Origin: Phycisphaeraceae bacterium
GTDB lineage: Bacteria > Planctomycetota > Phycisphaerae > Phycisphaerales > UBA1924
Direction of reading: 5' to 3'
Length of the DNA stretch: 64,000 nucleotides
NCBI GenBank assembly: GCA_019636515.1
Contig: JAHBXI010000001.1
Coordinates: 1-64,000 of the forward strand
The translations under genes were made by a program, and so were the position numbers. This document shows, in pieces, positions 8,667 through 18,473 of this stretch (position 1 is its first letter; every line of letters starts with the position of its first letter). A model generated the notes under the pieces. The model saw only the letters and a program-made list of their open reading frames with translations. It was not told where the DNA came from and did not search any database.

Positions 8667-8849
8667 GGCCAAGCCCTCCTTGGGAACGAGCGTCTCGATC
8701 GCGGTGCGGCACGGCGGGCCGTGCGGCGGTGCTGCGTATCGCCGAGTGTACCGCCGCCGCCGGAGCATCGCCCCGATGTCTCTTTCGGGATCCCCCGCGC
8801 TCCGGCCGCTCCCCGAGCCCGGAAGGCATGCGGAGGCCGGTGGACCCGC

Positions 8850-10364
8850 TCACCCGACCGGGATGAGAATGCCCCGGCGGATCAGGTGCCCGATGACCGA
8901 CAGCGCGCCGGACATCAGCGACCGGGGATCCCGGCCGCTCTCCTCCGCCACCGCCGCGAGGCCTTCGCCCACCGTCTCACGCCCTTCCATCCGCAGCACG
9001 AACTGCATCACCAACGGTTCGAGGACCCCGCCGAACGGGTACCCCGGATCGATCCGCGCCTCGGCCTCGAACAAACGCCATCCCTCGTCGGTCAGGCGGA
9101 CGTGCTGCGACAGACGGAGGTTCTCCGAGCAGCGCAGGCGCCGGGAGAGCAGTTCCCTCTCCCCTCCGATGGACAACAGGAAATCCCGACCGGCGAACAT
9201 CCTCGCCAGGTGTTCCCCGGTATACCCCGCGCCCTGCTCGGGGCTGGTGTCGTGATCGAACCACCCGGGCCGTCCGTCAGTCTTGTGCAGCGAAACAAGA
9301 CCGCCCGAGATCGCCTCGATCTTCTGGGATCGCAGCGCGGCCGTCCACTCATCCAGGCGGGTCCACGACTGCTCGGTCGTCAGGTGCCGCTCGGTCTCGC
9401 TGACCCATTGCTGGGCATACTCGACGGGATCTCGCGTGTGCGTGCGAAGCACCAGCATGTCCGCCCCGGCCGGAGAACTCCACGAGGCCAGCCGGTCCTC
9501 CCACGGCGTGCCGGCCAGGTGCGCCCAGTTGCACAGCACATGCGCGAACCCCCCCGGCGCCAGGTGCTCGCCGCACCCACGGACCACCGTCTCGGTCACA
9601 CCGTCCCGCTCCATCCCCCCGTCCCGGTATATGTACGTCCGCCCGGGAGAGATCACAAACGGCGGGTTGCTCACGATCAGGTCGAACACCCGTCCCTTGA
9701 CCCCGGAAAAAAAATCCGTTTCGATCACCTCGACGTTGGCGATCTCGTTCAGCGCGGCGTTGAACCTCGCCATCGCCAGCGCCCGCGGGTTGCGGTCGGC
9801 CGCGATCACCCGCTCGCTGAACCGCGATGCCAGAAACGCCAGCACCCCGCATCCGCACCCCAGGTCCAGGGTCAGCCGCGACGGCCGACGGATCATCTGC
9901 ATCCCCAGAGAGGCCGTGCTGCCGCCCACCCCCATCACGTAATCGGCGTACGGCTCGTGGTTGTCGCGGGGCGGACGGTCAAAGACCAGCGCCAGCCCTT
10001 CGTACGGGAGCAGGTCAAATCCGCTCACGTACTCACGACCCTCCGCGGAAGCGACCGGCGCCGCCAGGCGTGAACAGACCAGCCGATCGACCGGCAGCGG
10101 CGAGATCGCCCGCGCCAGCGCCCCCTCCGGCACGGGGACTCGCAGCAGGAACAGCCGGACGAGCGTATCGATCGGGCGGCCCCCCGACGTGCGGTCCAGC
10201 AGCACCGGGCGACCCAGCGTGCGAATCGAATCGAACGCCTTCAACCGCAGGGCGTTGACCACCCCGCTCACCGAATAGTCCGCTCCGCGCAGGGCGTCGC
10301 GCAGGCGAGCCATGTCGGCGGCGTCTTCAAACCAGGGAGGAAGGACCGGGTGGCTCGCGGGCAT
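8850..10364 (-). CDS. HemK/PrmC-like SAM-dependent methyltransferase with N- and C-terminal extensions
   Basis: A 504-aa methyltransferase. A SAM-binding motif DLGCGCGVLAFLASRF lies near residue 175, and NPPFVISPG near residue 230 is the (N/D)PPY-type catalytic motif of enzymes that methylate amide or exocyclic amino nitrogen. The N-terminal part (RLRDALRGADYSVSGVVNAL) resembles the DUF7059-type domain that precedes such enzymes in actinobacteria and planctomycetes. The C-terminal ~200 residues are not recognised. The start MPASHPV at 10364 is preferred over an upstream start 36 nt away. It ends about 180 nt before the small membrane protein's start. The substrate (protein glutamine, rRNA or a metabolite) cannot be told from sequence. 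Confidence 0.82.
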   Translation of the reverse strand: MPASHPVLPPWFEDAADMARLRDALRGADYSVSGVVNALRLKAFDSIRTLGRPVLLDRTSGGRPIDTLVRLFLLRVPVPEGALARAISPLPVDRLVCSRLAAPVASAEGREYVSGFDLLPYEGLALVFDRPPRDNHEPYADYVMGVGGSTASLGMQMIRRPSRLTLDLGCGCGVLAFLASRFSERVIAADRNPRALAMARFNAALNEIANVEVIETDFFSGVKGRVFDLIVSNPPFVISPGRTYIYRDGGMERDGVTETVVRGCGEHLAPGGFAHVLCNWAHLAGTPWEDRLASWSSPAGADMLVLRTHTRDPVEYAQQWVSETERHLTTEQSWTRLDEWTAALRSQKIEAISGGLVSLHKTDGRPGWFDHDTSPEQGAGYTGEHLARMFAGRDFLLSIGGERELLSRRLRCSENLRLSQHVRLTDEGWRLFEAEARIDPGYPFGGVLEPLVMQFVLRMEGRETVGEGLAAVAEESGRDPRSLMSGALSVIGHLIRRGILIPVG

Positions 10365-10404
10365 GCGACGACTATACCCGGGCCGACGCGGGCCAAACAT
10401 GAAC

Positions 10405-10426
10405 AGGCCCCCGTCTCCGGGGGCCT
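10405..10426 (-). terminator. Terminator after ahcY
   Basis: Read on the minus strand, a perfect 9-bp GC stem (AGGCCCCCG / CGGGGGCCT) with a 4-nt loop lies 50 nt after the ahcY stop. The following tract is only weakly T-rich (GTTCATGTTT), so termination may be partial. Confidence 0.6.
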
Positions 10427-10475
10427 GCGCACGAAGGATGGTCGCCGTTCCCGGCCACGGGCGCCGGAGAGGGAT

Positions 10476-12017
<1,542 letters not shown>

Positions 12018-12118
12018 GTCGTGCTCCGTGGGTTGTGGTCGATTGACCGCGTGCGTATTTCTGTCGTCTCGATCGTTCTTCAAAATCAGGCAAGGTGGCC
12101 ATCAGGCCGTGCCTCGCT

Positions 12119-13078
12119 TCAGTCTTTGGCTCGCCCCGTGGCGACAAACAATCCGGGTCCTCTCGCGTCGGGCTCTCCCGCCAGTTCCCGCCGGTGGAAA
12201 TCGACAAGCCCGGCCCGATCGAAGTGCGCCTCGATTTCAGGCCTGGAGAATCCCAGGTGACGGTGCCCCATCGTCCGCCGGTAGTGCTCCCGATCGTGGC
12301 GATCCATGTCCACGATCAGCACGATCCCGCCCCCGCGATCCGACCGGACCACCCGGGCCATCTCCGCCACCGCGCGGCCGGGGTCCTCGACGTGGTGGAG
12401 CACCAGCAGGCCGACGCAGGCGTCCACGTGGCGATCCGGCAGAGGGAGCGATTCGGCCGAGCCGCGCACAAACTCCACATTCCCCGCGCCCGAAAGCCTC
12501 CGGCGAGCCGAGTCCAGCATCGCCTCCGACAGGTCGATCGAGATCACCCGTTCCACGCACGGGGCCAGCAACTCCGAGGCGTTCCCAGTCCCGCACCCCA
12601 CATCCGCCACCACCCAGCCCGAGTCCACCAGCGAAAGCAACGCGCGGGGCGTAAAACGATCCCCGAACAACTGCCCGCGAACGTCGTCCCACTCACCGCC
12701 GACCCGCCCGAAAAACGTCTGGCTGTCCGTCATCCGCTCCGCTAGAACCGCCCGCAGGCGGCGGGAGTCCTCGACCAGTTCCGCATGCTCCGAGAACTGC
12801 TCCCGAACGGTCACCCACAGCGCCCGGTGCCCCTCCGAGAGATCATCGAGCACCATCCGGTGCAGCGTCGCCGCCCCGTCGCTCCGCCTGGCCAGCCAGC
12901 CCCCGTCGGAAAGCGTCTTGAGGTGCCGGCTCACCGTCGATTGCGGCAATTGCACCACCTTCGCCAGTTCACCGACCGACACTTCTTCCTGCTCCAGGAG
13001 GCGCAGCAGGCGAAGGCGGATACCCTCGCTCAGGCAGGTCAAGAGATCGGTTATTGATAGGGCTCGCCTTTTATTCAT
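12119..13078 (-). CDS. ArsR-family regulator fused to a class I SAM methyltransferase
   Basis: A 319-aa two-domain protein. Residues about 1-90 are an ArsR winged helix: LLTCLSEGIRLRLLRLLEQEEVSVGELAKVVQLPQSTVSRHLKTL. Residues about 130-290 are a methyltransferase with motif I VADVGCGTGNASELL, then SIDLSEAMLDSARRRL and GLLVLHHVEDP. The fusion is known from other bacteria next to methionine-cycle genes, and here ahcY follows 101 nt downstream. I infer that the methyltransferase fold senses SAM or SAH and tunes ahcY. The start at MNKRRALS is favoured because an inverted repeat overlaps it, as in an autoregulated gene; an upstream alternative adds 19 residues and would bury the palindrome in the coding region. 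Confidence 0.88.
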   Translation of the reverse strand: MNKRRALSITDLLTCLSEGIRLRLLRLLEQEEVSVGELAKVVQLPQSTVSRHLKTLSDGGWLARRSDGAATLHRMVLDDLSEGHRALWVTVREQFSEHAELVEDSRRLRAVLAERMTDSQTFFGRVGGEWDDVRGQLFGDRFTPRALLSLVDSGWVVADVGCGTGNASELLAPCVERVISIDLSEAMLDSARRRLSGAGNVEFVRGSAESLPLPDRHVDACVGLLVLHHVEDPGRAVAEMARVVRSDRGGGIVLIVDMDRHDREHYRRTMGHRHLGFSRPEIEAHFDRAGLVDFHRRELAGEPDARGPGLFVATGRAKD

Positions 13079-13096
13079 CCTACTATCCGGATGAAT
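13073..13096. promoter_or_regulatory. Operator-like inverted repeat over the start of the ArsR-methyltransferase gene
   Basis: ATTCATCC at 13073-13080 and its exact reverse complement GGATGAAT at 13089-13096 are separated by 8 nt. One arm contains the start codon. ArsR-family repressors bind imperfect dyads of this size near their own start, so autorepression is likely. Confidence 0.6.
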
Positions 13097-13131
13097 GGTA
13101 ATAAGGAGCCCGCAAGAGTCAAGTCGTGCGA

Positions 13132-13896
13132 TCAACGGGCGGTACCGGCGGGGGCTCCCGTATCGGTCGGGGATCGTCCGAGACCCCGTTCGGTGGGCGT
13201 CAGCGCCCAGGTTGGGCCGACAATTTCGCCCAGTTCCGCGGCTCGGCGGAGGACATAGGCGTTGTTTGGCGACAGGGAATACGCCATGCGCAGACGCTGG
13301 ACCTCATTCACGCGGTCACCCACGTCGGCGTAGAAACGCGCCAGGGCGACCTGGTACCGCGCGTTGAACCCGCCGTCGAGTTTCGCGGCCGTAAAAAGGG
13401 CCGCCACGGCGTCGTCGGGGTTCCCGATCTTCAACCCGTACTCCCCGAGCCGCAGGTAGTCCGCCGCCCGCCCGCGCTCGTTGACCACCTTTGTAAGGAA
13501 CGCGTACAGGTATTCGTTCTCGCCGGCGTTCAGCAGCGATTCGGCCAGGGAGTCGATGTACCGCTCATCGTCCGGGGACATGTCGTACGCGACCTGGAGG
13601 TTCTGGCGGGCCTCTCGATACATGCCCATTTCGAGATATGATCGGCCCAGTTTGTAGCGGATCTCGGGGTCGCTGGGCTTGACGTCGATGTACTGCTGGT
13701 AGTGGTCCGCGGCCCCGGCAAAGTCCCCCACGTCATACCGGACATCCCCGTCCGCCCGCATCGCGTGGAGGGGCCGGTTGCCCTGGTTCGAGCACGCCAG
13801 CGCCGACACCGCGGCCACGGTGGCGGACAGCAGGATCCGGGCCGCCGGCCCGAAGCAACGCGTGGGGGCCACGTCAATCGTCGAGGTCTTCTTCAC
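13132..13896 (-). CDS. TPR-repeat lipoprotein
   Basis: A 254-aa secreted lipoprotein. A basic n-region (MKKTSTIDVAPTRC) leads to a hydrophobic core and the lipobox VSALAC near residue 35, so lipidation of Cys35 is expected. Tetratricopeptide repeats follow: ADGDVRYDVGDFAGAADHYQQYI, EIRYKLGRSYLEMGMYREAR, YLRLGEYGLKIGNPDDAVAA and ARYQVALARFYADVGDRVNE. Such proteins scaffold complexes in the envelope. The start is GTG with AGGAG about 6 nt upstream. It is 53 nt upstream of the ArsR-methyltransferase start on the same strand and is divergent from the LigD-N-like gene. Confidence 0.82.
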   Translation of the reverse strand: MKKTSTIDVAPTRCFGPAARILLSATVAAVSALACSNQGNRPLHAMRADGDVRYDVGDFAGAADHYQQYIDVKPSDPEIRYKLGRSYLEMGMYREARQNLQVAYDMSPDDERYIDSLAESLLNAGENEYLYAFLTKVVNERGRAADYLRLGEYGLKIGNPDDAVAALFTAAKLDGGFNARYQVALARFYADVGDRVNEVQRLRMAYSLSPNNAYVLRRAAELGEIVGPTWALTPTERGLGRSPTDTGAPAGTAR

Positions 13897-14024
13897 GGGA
13901 TACTCCTGGCGGGGCCGGCCCCGGACGAATTCACGAAGCGCTGGCCGGGGTGCGTTCGATACAGACGGCTCTGAATGCCGTTTGGGACGGCCAGCATCCT
14001 ATTCGGGCTGAACCCGACGCGAAC

Positions 14025-14393
14025 ATGAGACGGACGACCCTCCTCAGGCACGACCTCCCCAACGGCCACACCCACGCCGACTGGCTTGTGCAGACATCGG
14101 ACCGGCCGGAGGCCCCGGTCTTGGCGTTCCGCCTGCGAACCAGGGTCGATCGGCCGGGTTTGGTTCTCTTCTCCGCCGAACGACTCCCCGATCATCGGGC
14201 GTTCTACCTGGACCACGCCGGGCCGGTTTCCGGGGGCCGGGGAACCGTCACTCCCATCGCCCGCGGGGTCCTTCTTGATTTCGAGGATCGGGGCGGGCGG
14301 ATCAAACTTCGAGTTGACTTTGGGGGAGGGGAACGCAGGTACCGCGGGGTATCCGCATCGGGCGGCATGTGGATCTTCGAACACGAATCGTAA
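14025..14393 (+). CDS. Stand-alone LigD N-terminal (3'-phosphoesterase)-like protein
   Basis: A 122-aa protein whose layout matches the small DNA-ligase-D N-terminal family. An early HDLPNGHTHADWLVQ resembles the H...H.D metal-binding start of the phosphoesterase domain. LPDHRAFYLDHAGPVSGGRG is close to the LPDHRxxYLDYEGPVSGxRG segment I associate with planctomycete members. A beta-rich end follows. In LigD this domain trims 3' ends during non-homologous end joining; here no polymerase or ligase neighbours are seen, so substrate and activity are uncertain. The start ATG at 14025 is preferred over an upstream start that adds a 25-residue, poorly conserved leader. Confidence 0.6.
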   Translation: MRRTTLLRHDLPNGHTHADWLVQTSDRPEAPVLAFRLRTRVDRPGLVLFSAERLPDHRAFYLDHAGPVSGGRGTVTPIARGVLLDFEDRGGRIKLRVDFGGGERRYRGVSASGGMWIFEHES

Positions 14394-14562
14394 GCCCACC
14401 GCCCAATCGCCTGGATTCCCGTCCGGGGCGCATCGAGCGCACGCCTCCTTTGGTCCGATGATCCTGTGGCGGCCCGATGATTCCGTGGCGGTTCGAGGAT
14501 TCCCCGGCGCCGCCTCGTTCGGATTCACCCGGCTCCTGAGGGAAAGAAAGGGACGCGGCTTC

Positions 14563-16455
14563 GTGTGCGGCCTTGCCGGCATCTTCCGCCTTGATCCAAC
14601 CGCTGATGCGGGCCGCGACGCGGCGTCGATGATCGACGCGCTGAGCCACCGCGGCCCGGACGGTTCTGGGATTTGGTCCGTCCCCGGCTTTTCCGTGGGG
14701 CATCGCCGGCTGGCCATTCTCGACACGTCCCCCGCGGCGGGACAGCCGATGCTCTGGCGGCGTGATCCGTCGGGCCGGTCGGGGGCGATCGCCGCGGAGC
14801 GGGCGCGTGATCTTCCGAGCGGATCGACGGTGGCGCACGCCCTGGTTTACAACGGTGAGTTGTACAACGACGCCGAGATCCGGCATGACCTTGCCCGCCT
14901 GGGCGTCGAGTTCAGGACCCGCTCCGACACGGAGACGGTCCTGGCGGCCCTGGCCACCTGGGGAACCGGCGCGATCGACCGGTTCCGGGGGATGTACGCG
15001 CTGGCCTTCTGGGATTCCGCCTCGTCCACGCTGTTGCTGGCGAGGGACCCGCTGGGGATCAAGCCCTTGTTCACCGCCACGGCGGGGAGCGCCGACCGTG
15101 CCGAGTTCCTGTTTGCCAGCGAGACCACCGCCCTCTTACGTCATCGGGGCATGACCGCCGCGCCCGATCCGGTGGTGGTCAGTTCGTACCTGACCACGAT
15201 CCGTACGACACTGGGCGCCCGGACCCTGTACGAGGGTGTGCGCCTCGTGGATCCCGGGCACGTGCTGACGATCCGTCGCGGGGGCGGGACCTTTGATATC
15301 CGCGTATCCACGTCCGCATCGACGGTTTCCGCGGGATCCTCGCGAGACGGCCCGGCGTCGGGCCGTTCGGTGCGTGACGGCGTGGAGGACTCGGTGCGGC
15401 GTCACCTGCGGTCGGATGTGCCCTTGTGCTGCCTGCTCTCGGGCGGGCTTGACAGTTCCATCATCGCCTCGGTCGGGCGGTCGCATTCTCCCGAGGGATT
15501 GAACACGTATTGCTGCGGGGCGGACGAGGCCTCCGGGGGATCCGATGACTTTGCCATGGCCCGGCTCATGGCCGAGCGGCTTGGATCCCGGCACGTCGAG
15601 GTCCGCGTGACGCGGAGTCTTTTTCGAGAGCGTTGGGAGGGGATGGTCGAACGCCTGGGCGTGCCTCTCAGCACGCCCAACGAGGTGGCGATCAACGAGG
15701 TGGCCCGTCACCTGGCGGCCGACGGGTACCGCGTGGCGCTGAGCGGCGAGGGGGCTGATGAACTCTTCGGAGGCTACGAGGCGGTGATGCAGGCGTGCGC
15801 GGGCCACCTCTCGGGGAGCGACGACGGGTCGTGGCGGCGCACCGGCGGGGCATTTCATTTGGGCCTGGCGTCGTGGGTCCCGGTCGAAGCCAAGGACACG
15901 GTGCTGGTCCCCGGCATGATCGAGGCGGGGGAGCATGATGAGGCGCTGCGGGCCCGGTACGACGCCGTGTTTGAGCGAGCGTGCGACGGCCTGCCGGATG
16001 ACCAAGGCCTGCACGCGCACCTTCGGTTTCAGAGGGCGGTGAACCTCCACGGGCTGCTCCTGAGGCTCGACCAGGCGACGATGCTCGAGTCGGTCGAGGG
16101 GCGAACGCCGTTCGCGGACATCGCCGTCGCCGGTCTGGCGGACGCGCTCCCGTCCATCCGTCTCTACACGCCCGCGGTCAACGGCGAGCCGACCACGATG
16201 AACGCCAAGATCTGCCTGCGGGAGTCCTTCGCGTCGGACCTGCCCGAGGCGATCGTCCGCCGCCCGAAGGCCAGTTTCCCGCTGCCTTTTCAGGAGTGGG
16301 TCCAGGACATGGCCGGCGTGGTCCAGCAGACCCCGGCGGGGCGTGAGTGGTTCACTCCCGCGTCGGTCGCGGCCGTGACGCGGCACGCGAGCCGCGCGTG
16401 GTCGTTCGCATGGCCGATGATCAACCTGGCGATCTGGAGCCGGCGATTCGCGTGA
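14563..16455 (+). CDS. asnB: Glutamine-hydrolysing asparagine synthetase
   Basis: Makes asparagine from aspartate, ATP and glutamine. The 630-aa enzyme starts with GTG followed by Cys2 (CGLAGIF), the N-terminal nucleophile exposed after removal of Met; this fixes the start although a longer frame is open upstream. The glutaminase domain shows SHRGPDGSG, GHRRLAILD and YNGELYND. The synthetase domain has the ATP pyrophosphatase loop LSGGLDSS near residue 292 and SGEGADELFGGYE. Length is normal for AsnB (about 600-650). Paralogues of this family also amidate sugars or peptides, so asparagine is the default and not proven substrate. It converges with the next gene, leaving 15 nt. Confidence 0.93.
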   Translation: MCGLAGIFRLDPTADAGRDAASMIDALSHRGPDGSGIWSVPGFSVGHRRLAILDTSPAAGQPMLWRRDPSGRSGAIAAERARDLPSGSTVAHALVYNGELYNDAEIRHDLARLGVEFRTRSDTETVLAALATWGTGAIDRFRGMYALAFWDSASSTLLLARDPLGIKPLFTATAGSADRAEFLFASETTALLRHRGMTAAPDPVVVSSYLTTIRTTLGARTLYEGVRLVDPGHVLTIRRGGGTFDIRVSTSASTVSAGSSRDGPASGRSVRDGVEDSVRRHLRSDVPLCCLLSGGLDSSIIASVGRSHSPEGLNTYCCGADEASGGSDDFAMARLMAERLGSRHVEVRVTRSLFRERWEGMVERLGVPLSTPNEVAINEVARHLAADGYRVALSGEGADELFGGYEAVMQACAGHLSGSDDGSWRRTGGAFHLGLASWVPVEAKDTVLVPGMIEAGEHDEALRARYDAVFERACDGLPDDQGLHAHLRFQRAVNLHGLLLRLDQATMLESVEGRTPFADIAVAGLADALPSIRLYTPAVNGEPTTMNAKICLRESFASDLPEAIVRRPKASFPLPFQEWVQDMAGVVQQTPAGREWFTPASVAAVTRHASRAWSFAWPMINLAIWSRRFA

Positions 16456-16470
16456 CGCGTTCCCCCGGCC

Positions 16471-17598
16471 TCAGTGCCCGAACAGGTTCTTGTCCCCGAA
16501 GTAGCCGCTTTTTTCGAAGTGCGCCAGCGCCTCGTCCACGCCGGAGAAGATCTTGGTCGCGGTTTCGGTGATGAACGGGGAGGGGCTCTTGCGGGGCTTC
16601 CACACGACGTAGACCTCCTTGGTGTGCTCGAACGCGTGGTGCAGTTCGCGTTCGACCCCGGAGGAAAGCCCCGGGATGCCGCCGGGCAGTTCGGGTATGT
16701 AACTCACGATCATGTCGGACTGGTCAACGAGTTTGAAATCTCGCATGTAGATCTGCCCGTCGATGTCGCCGGCGATGTCCAGGACCTCCCGGACCTTGAC
16801 CTTGACGGGCCGTGCCTGGGCCGCGGTGCTCCCGCCGTACGCGTGCGGGGCCACGACGAGGATGTCCTGGCCCTCCCGCGCCGCGGCGATCGCCCGCTCG
16901 AGCAGCAGTTTCTCGTCCACGTCTCCGGGGTCGAAGGTGATGAAATGCTTGGCCAGTTCCGCGCGGAAGCGGTCGATCTCCGCGAGCACGTCGGGCATAT
17001 CGACCACGTGGCTCATGGGAAAACTCGGGTACACCTTGCGCATGTCCGGGCGGCAGATCAGGCGGAACATGGTCCGCGTGGACATCTGGTGGCGTCCGCG
17101 GGCCATGATGTAGAACCTCGACCCGGGGATCGACTTGCTGAGCAGTTCGGTCGCGAGGATTTCCTCCTCGCGCCAGACCATGCAGTCCTTGAGCGTGGCG
17201 TCGATCTCGTGCTCCCGGTGCAGGCGCTCGTGGACCACCTCGATGTTGTCCACCAGGCAGATGAACAACTCGGGGTTGAGTTTCTCCACCTGGTCGTAGT
17301 CGAACGCGCTGAACAGCCCGTGGCGCCAGCGGAACGTCGCGTGGGTGTTGACGATGATGTTCCGGTGGTCGCGGCTTTCGGTGATGACGTCCTTGAACGC
17401 GGCACGCCGCAGCGAATTCAGGCGGGAGATGGGCAGGTCCAGGATCTTCCCCGGCCGCACGTCGGGCGCCTCCCGGTACATCAGGTCGCCCACGTGGTAC
17501 ACCTCGACGGCTTCTCCCTGCTGGCCCGCAAACTGCGCGACCGCGTCCAGGTAAGGCTTCTTCTCCATGCCGATCTGGCCGGTCACGATGGCTCGCAT
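16471..17598 (-). CDS. P-loop kinase-like protein fused to a nucleoside 2-deoxyribosyltransferase-like domain
   Basis: A 375-aa protein in two parts. The N-terminal part looks like an adenylate-kinase-type P-loop protein, but the loop reads GQIGMEKKPY, lacking the Ser/Thr that normally follows the lysine. It continues with VNTHATFRW, typical of (d)NMP/dNK kinase-like folds. The C-terminal part carries DIAGDIDGQIYMRDFKLVDQ and SDMIVSYIPE, then SSGVERELHHAFEH and VYVVW. This pattern resembles the nucleoside 2-deoxyribosyltransferase fold (aspartate-rich strand, glutamate in a helix near the end). I infer a role in nucleotide metabolism or signalling; the reaction is not determined. The gene is alone on its strand. 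The 875-nt gap upstream holds repeats and a terminator. Confidence 0.7.
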   Translation of the reverse strand: MRAIVTGQIGMEKKPYLDAVAQFAGQQGEAVEVYHVGDLMYREAPDVRPGKILDLPISRLNSLRRAAFKDVITESRDHRNIIVNTHATFRWRHGLFSAFDYDQVEKLNPELFICLVDNIEVVHERLHREHEIDATLKDCMVWREEEILATELLSKSIPGSRFYIMARGRHQMSTRTMFRLICRPDMRKVYPSFPMSHVVDMPDVLAEIDRFRAELAKHFITFDPGDVDEKLLLERAIAAAREGQDILVVAPHAYGGSTAAQARPVKVKVREVLDIAGDIDGQIYMRDFKLVDQSDMIVSYIPELPGGIPGLSSGVERELHHAFEHTKEVYVVWKPRKSPSPFITETATKIFSGVDEALAHFEKSGYFGDKNLFGH

Positions 17599-17795
17599 GT
17601 CGCTTTCCTCGGCCCCGGAAAACCGGGACGGCGTTCACTCGTCTCTGACTTGGCGCCATCGTAGGGCCGACACCCGCGGAACCAATCCACGCGGGAGCGG
17701 GGATGCGCCCGCCTCGGGAGGTCGCCCCGTGAGCCGACTCCCGCGTACCAATGCCGATTTGAGCGAGGTTCGTCGCCCTCTTCGATGACCGGATA

Positions 17796-17829
17796 CGAAA
17801 AAGGCCCCTCCGCTCTCGCGGAAGGGCCC
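17796..17829 (-). terminator. Strong rho-independent terminator with no obvious gene
   Basis: On the minus strand, GGCCCTTCCGC and GCGGAGGGGCC pair over 11 positions with one G-U, around a GAGA tetraloop, followed by five T. The nearest minus-strand gene upstream, the sigma-like gene, stops about 640 nt away. Confidence 0.75.
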
Positions 17830-17861
17830 AAGACCCCGTGACTCCCAAGCGCCACGAGATC

Positions 17862-17930
17862 CCCCCACGTGCCCCACGTTCCCCCACATGCCCCACGTTC
17901 CCCCACATGCCCCACGTTCCCCCACATGCC
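17862..17930. repeat. 19-bp tandem repeat, about 3.6 copies
   Basis: Unit CCCCCACATGCCCCACGTT: copies at 17862-17880 (one mismatch), 17881-17899 and 17900-17918, then 12 nt of a fourth. It lies in the non-coding region upstream of the P-loop fusion gene. Confidence 0.9.
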
Positions 17931-18350
17931 TCAACGGCCCCCCACGGACCGGCGAGGCCCCCCACGGACCCCACGGGCGGCCGCGAGTCTCTCCGTCTCG
18001 GGGCTTTCCTTCGTACTCCGAGCGGTGGGGGTGTCGCGGGGCCAGGTCCCGACCTGCCGCGTTGCACCGGCTCTCTCCATCCGGTGCCGCCGCGTGCGGC
18101 GGGGCGTGACTCATCTCCAGGATCCCTTCCCAGGCCCTGGCGGTTCGTGGCGCATGTCCCGGGCGTCTCCCTCCGTGGCCCGGTGAAGCCGGAATTCTCT
18201 CGGCCCCAGGCGTGACGCGCGCCGTCCTCCCAATGGTACGTGTCTATCGGCGGAAAGATTCGCGGCCGCGTGCAAAAAGGCCTAGAAAAACAGATGTAAT
18301 TCAGCAAGGACGGTGGATTGAATGTGTAATGTTGCGAACGCCTCGGGCGA

Positions 18351-18393
18351 TTATGCACACCGCCGATCGGCTCCCTCCAGTCGGTGTGGATAA
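18351..18393. other. Pair of consensus DnaA boxes (candidate replication-origin element)
   Basis: TTATGCACA (18351-18359, plus strand) and TTATCCACA (18385-18393, minus strand) both match the DnaA consensus TTATNCACA exactly. They face each other 25 nt apart. A third, one-mismatch box TTCTCCACA lies at 18464-18472. At this GC content, by a rough estimate, less than one exact match is expected in the entire window. The neighbouring 18240-18400 is AT-richer than its surroundings. dnaA and dnaN are not in the window, so an origin is suggested, not shown. Confidence 0.45.
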
Positions 18394-18473
18394 CTCCCAA
18401 TCGCATGGAATCGACGGCCGCTCGGGGCTTTTTCAAGCGGCCCGGGCGGTCGGCCGCACGCGGATTCTCCACA

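Larger units (their letters stand above)
17599..18473. other. Long intergenic region with terminator, tandem repeat and DnaA boxes
   Basis: No convincing gene in 875 nt; all frames are shadow-like. Contents from left to right: a minus-strand terminator (17796-17829), a 19-bp tandem repeat (17862-17930), G/C-rich filler, then an AT-richer block (about 18240-18400) with two consensus DnaA boxes. A non-coding RNA ending at the terminator is possible, because no recognised gene ends close upstream of it. Confidence 0.6.

Noticed and set aside
12018..12118. SAH riboswitch upstream of ahcY
   Set aside because: The 101-nt gap to the ArsR-methyltransferase gene is too short and shows no conserved stem-loop arrangement that I could recognise.
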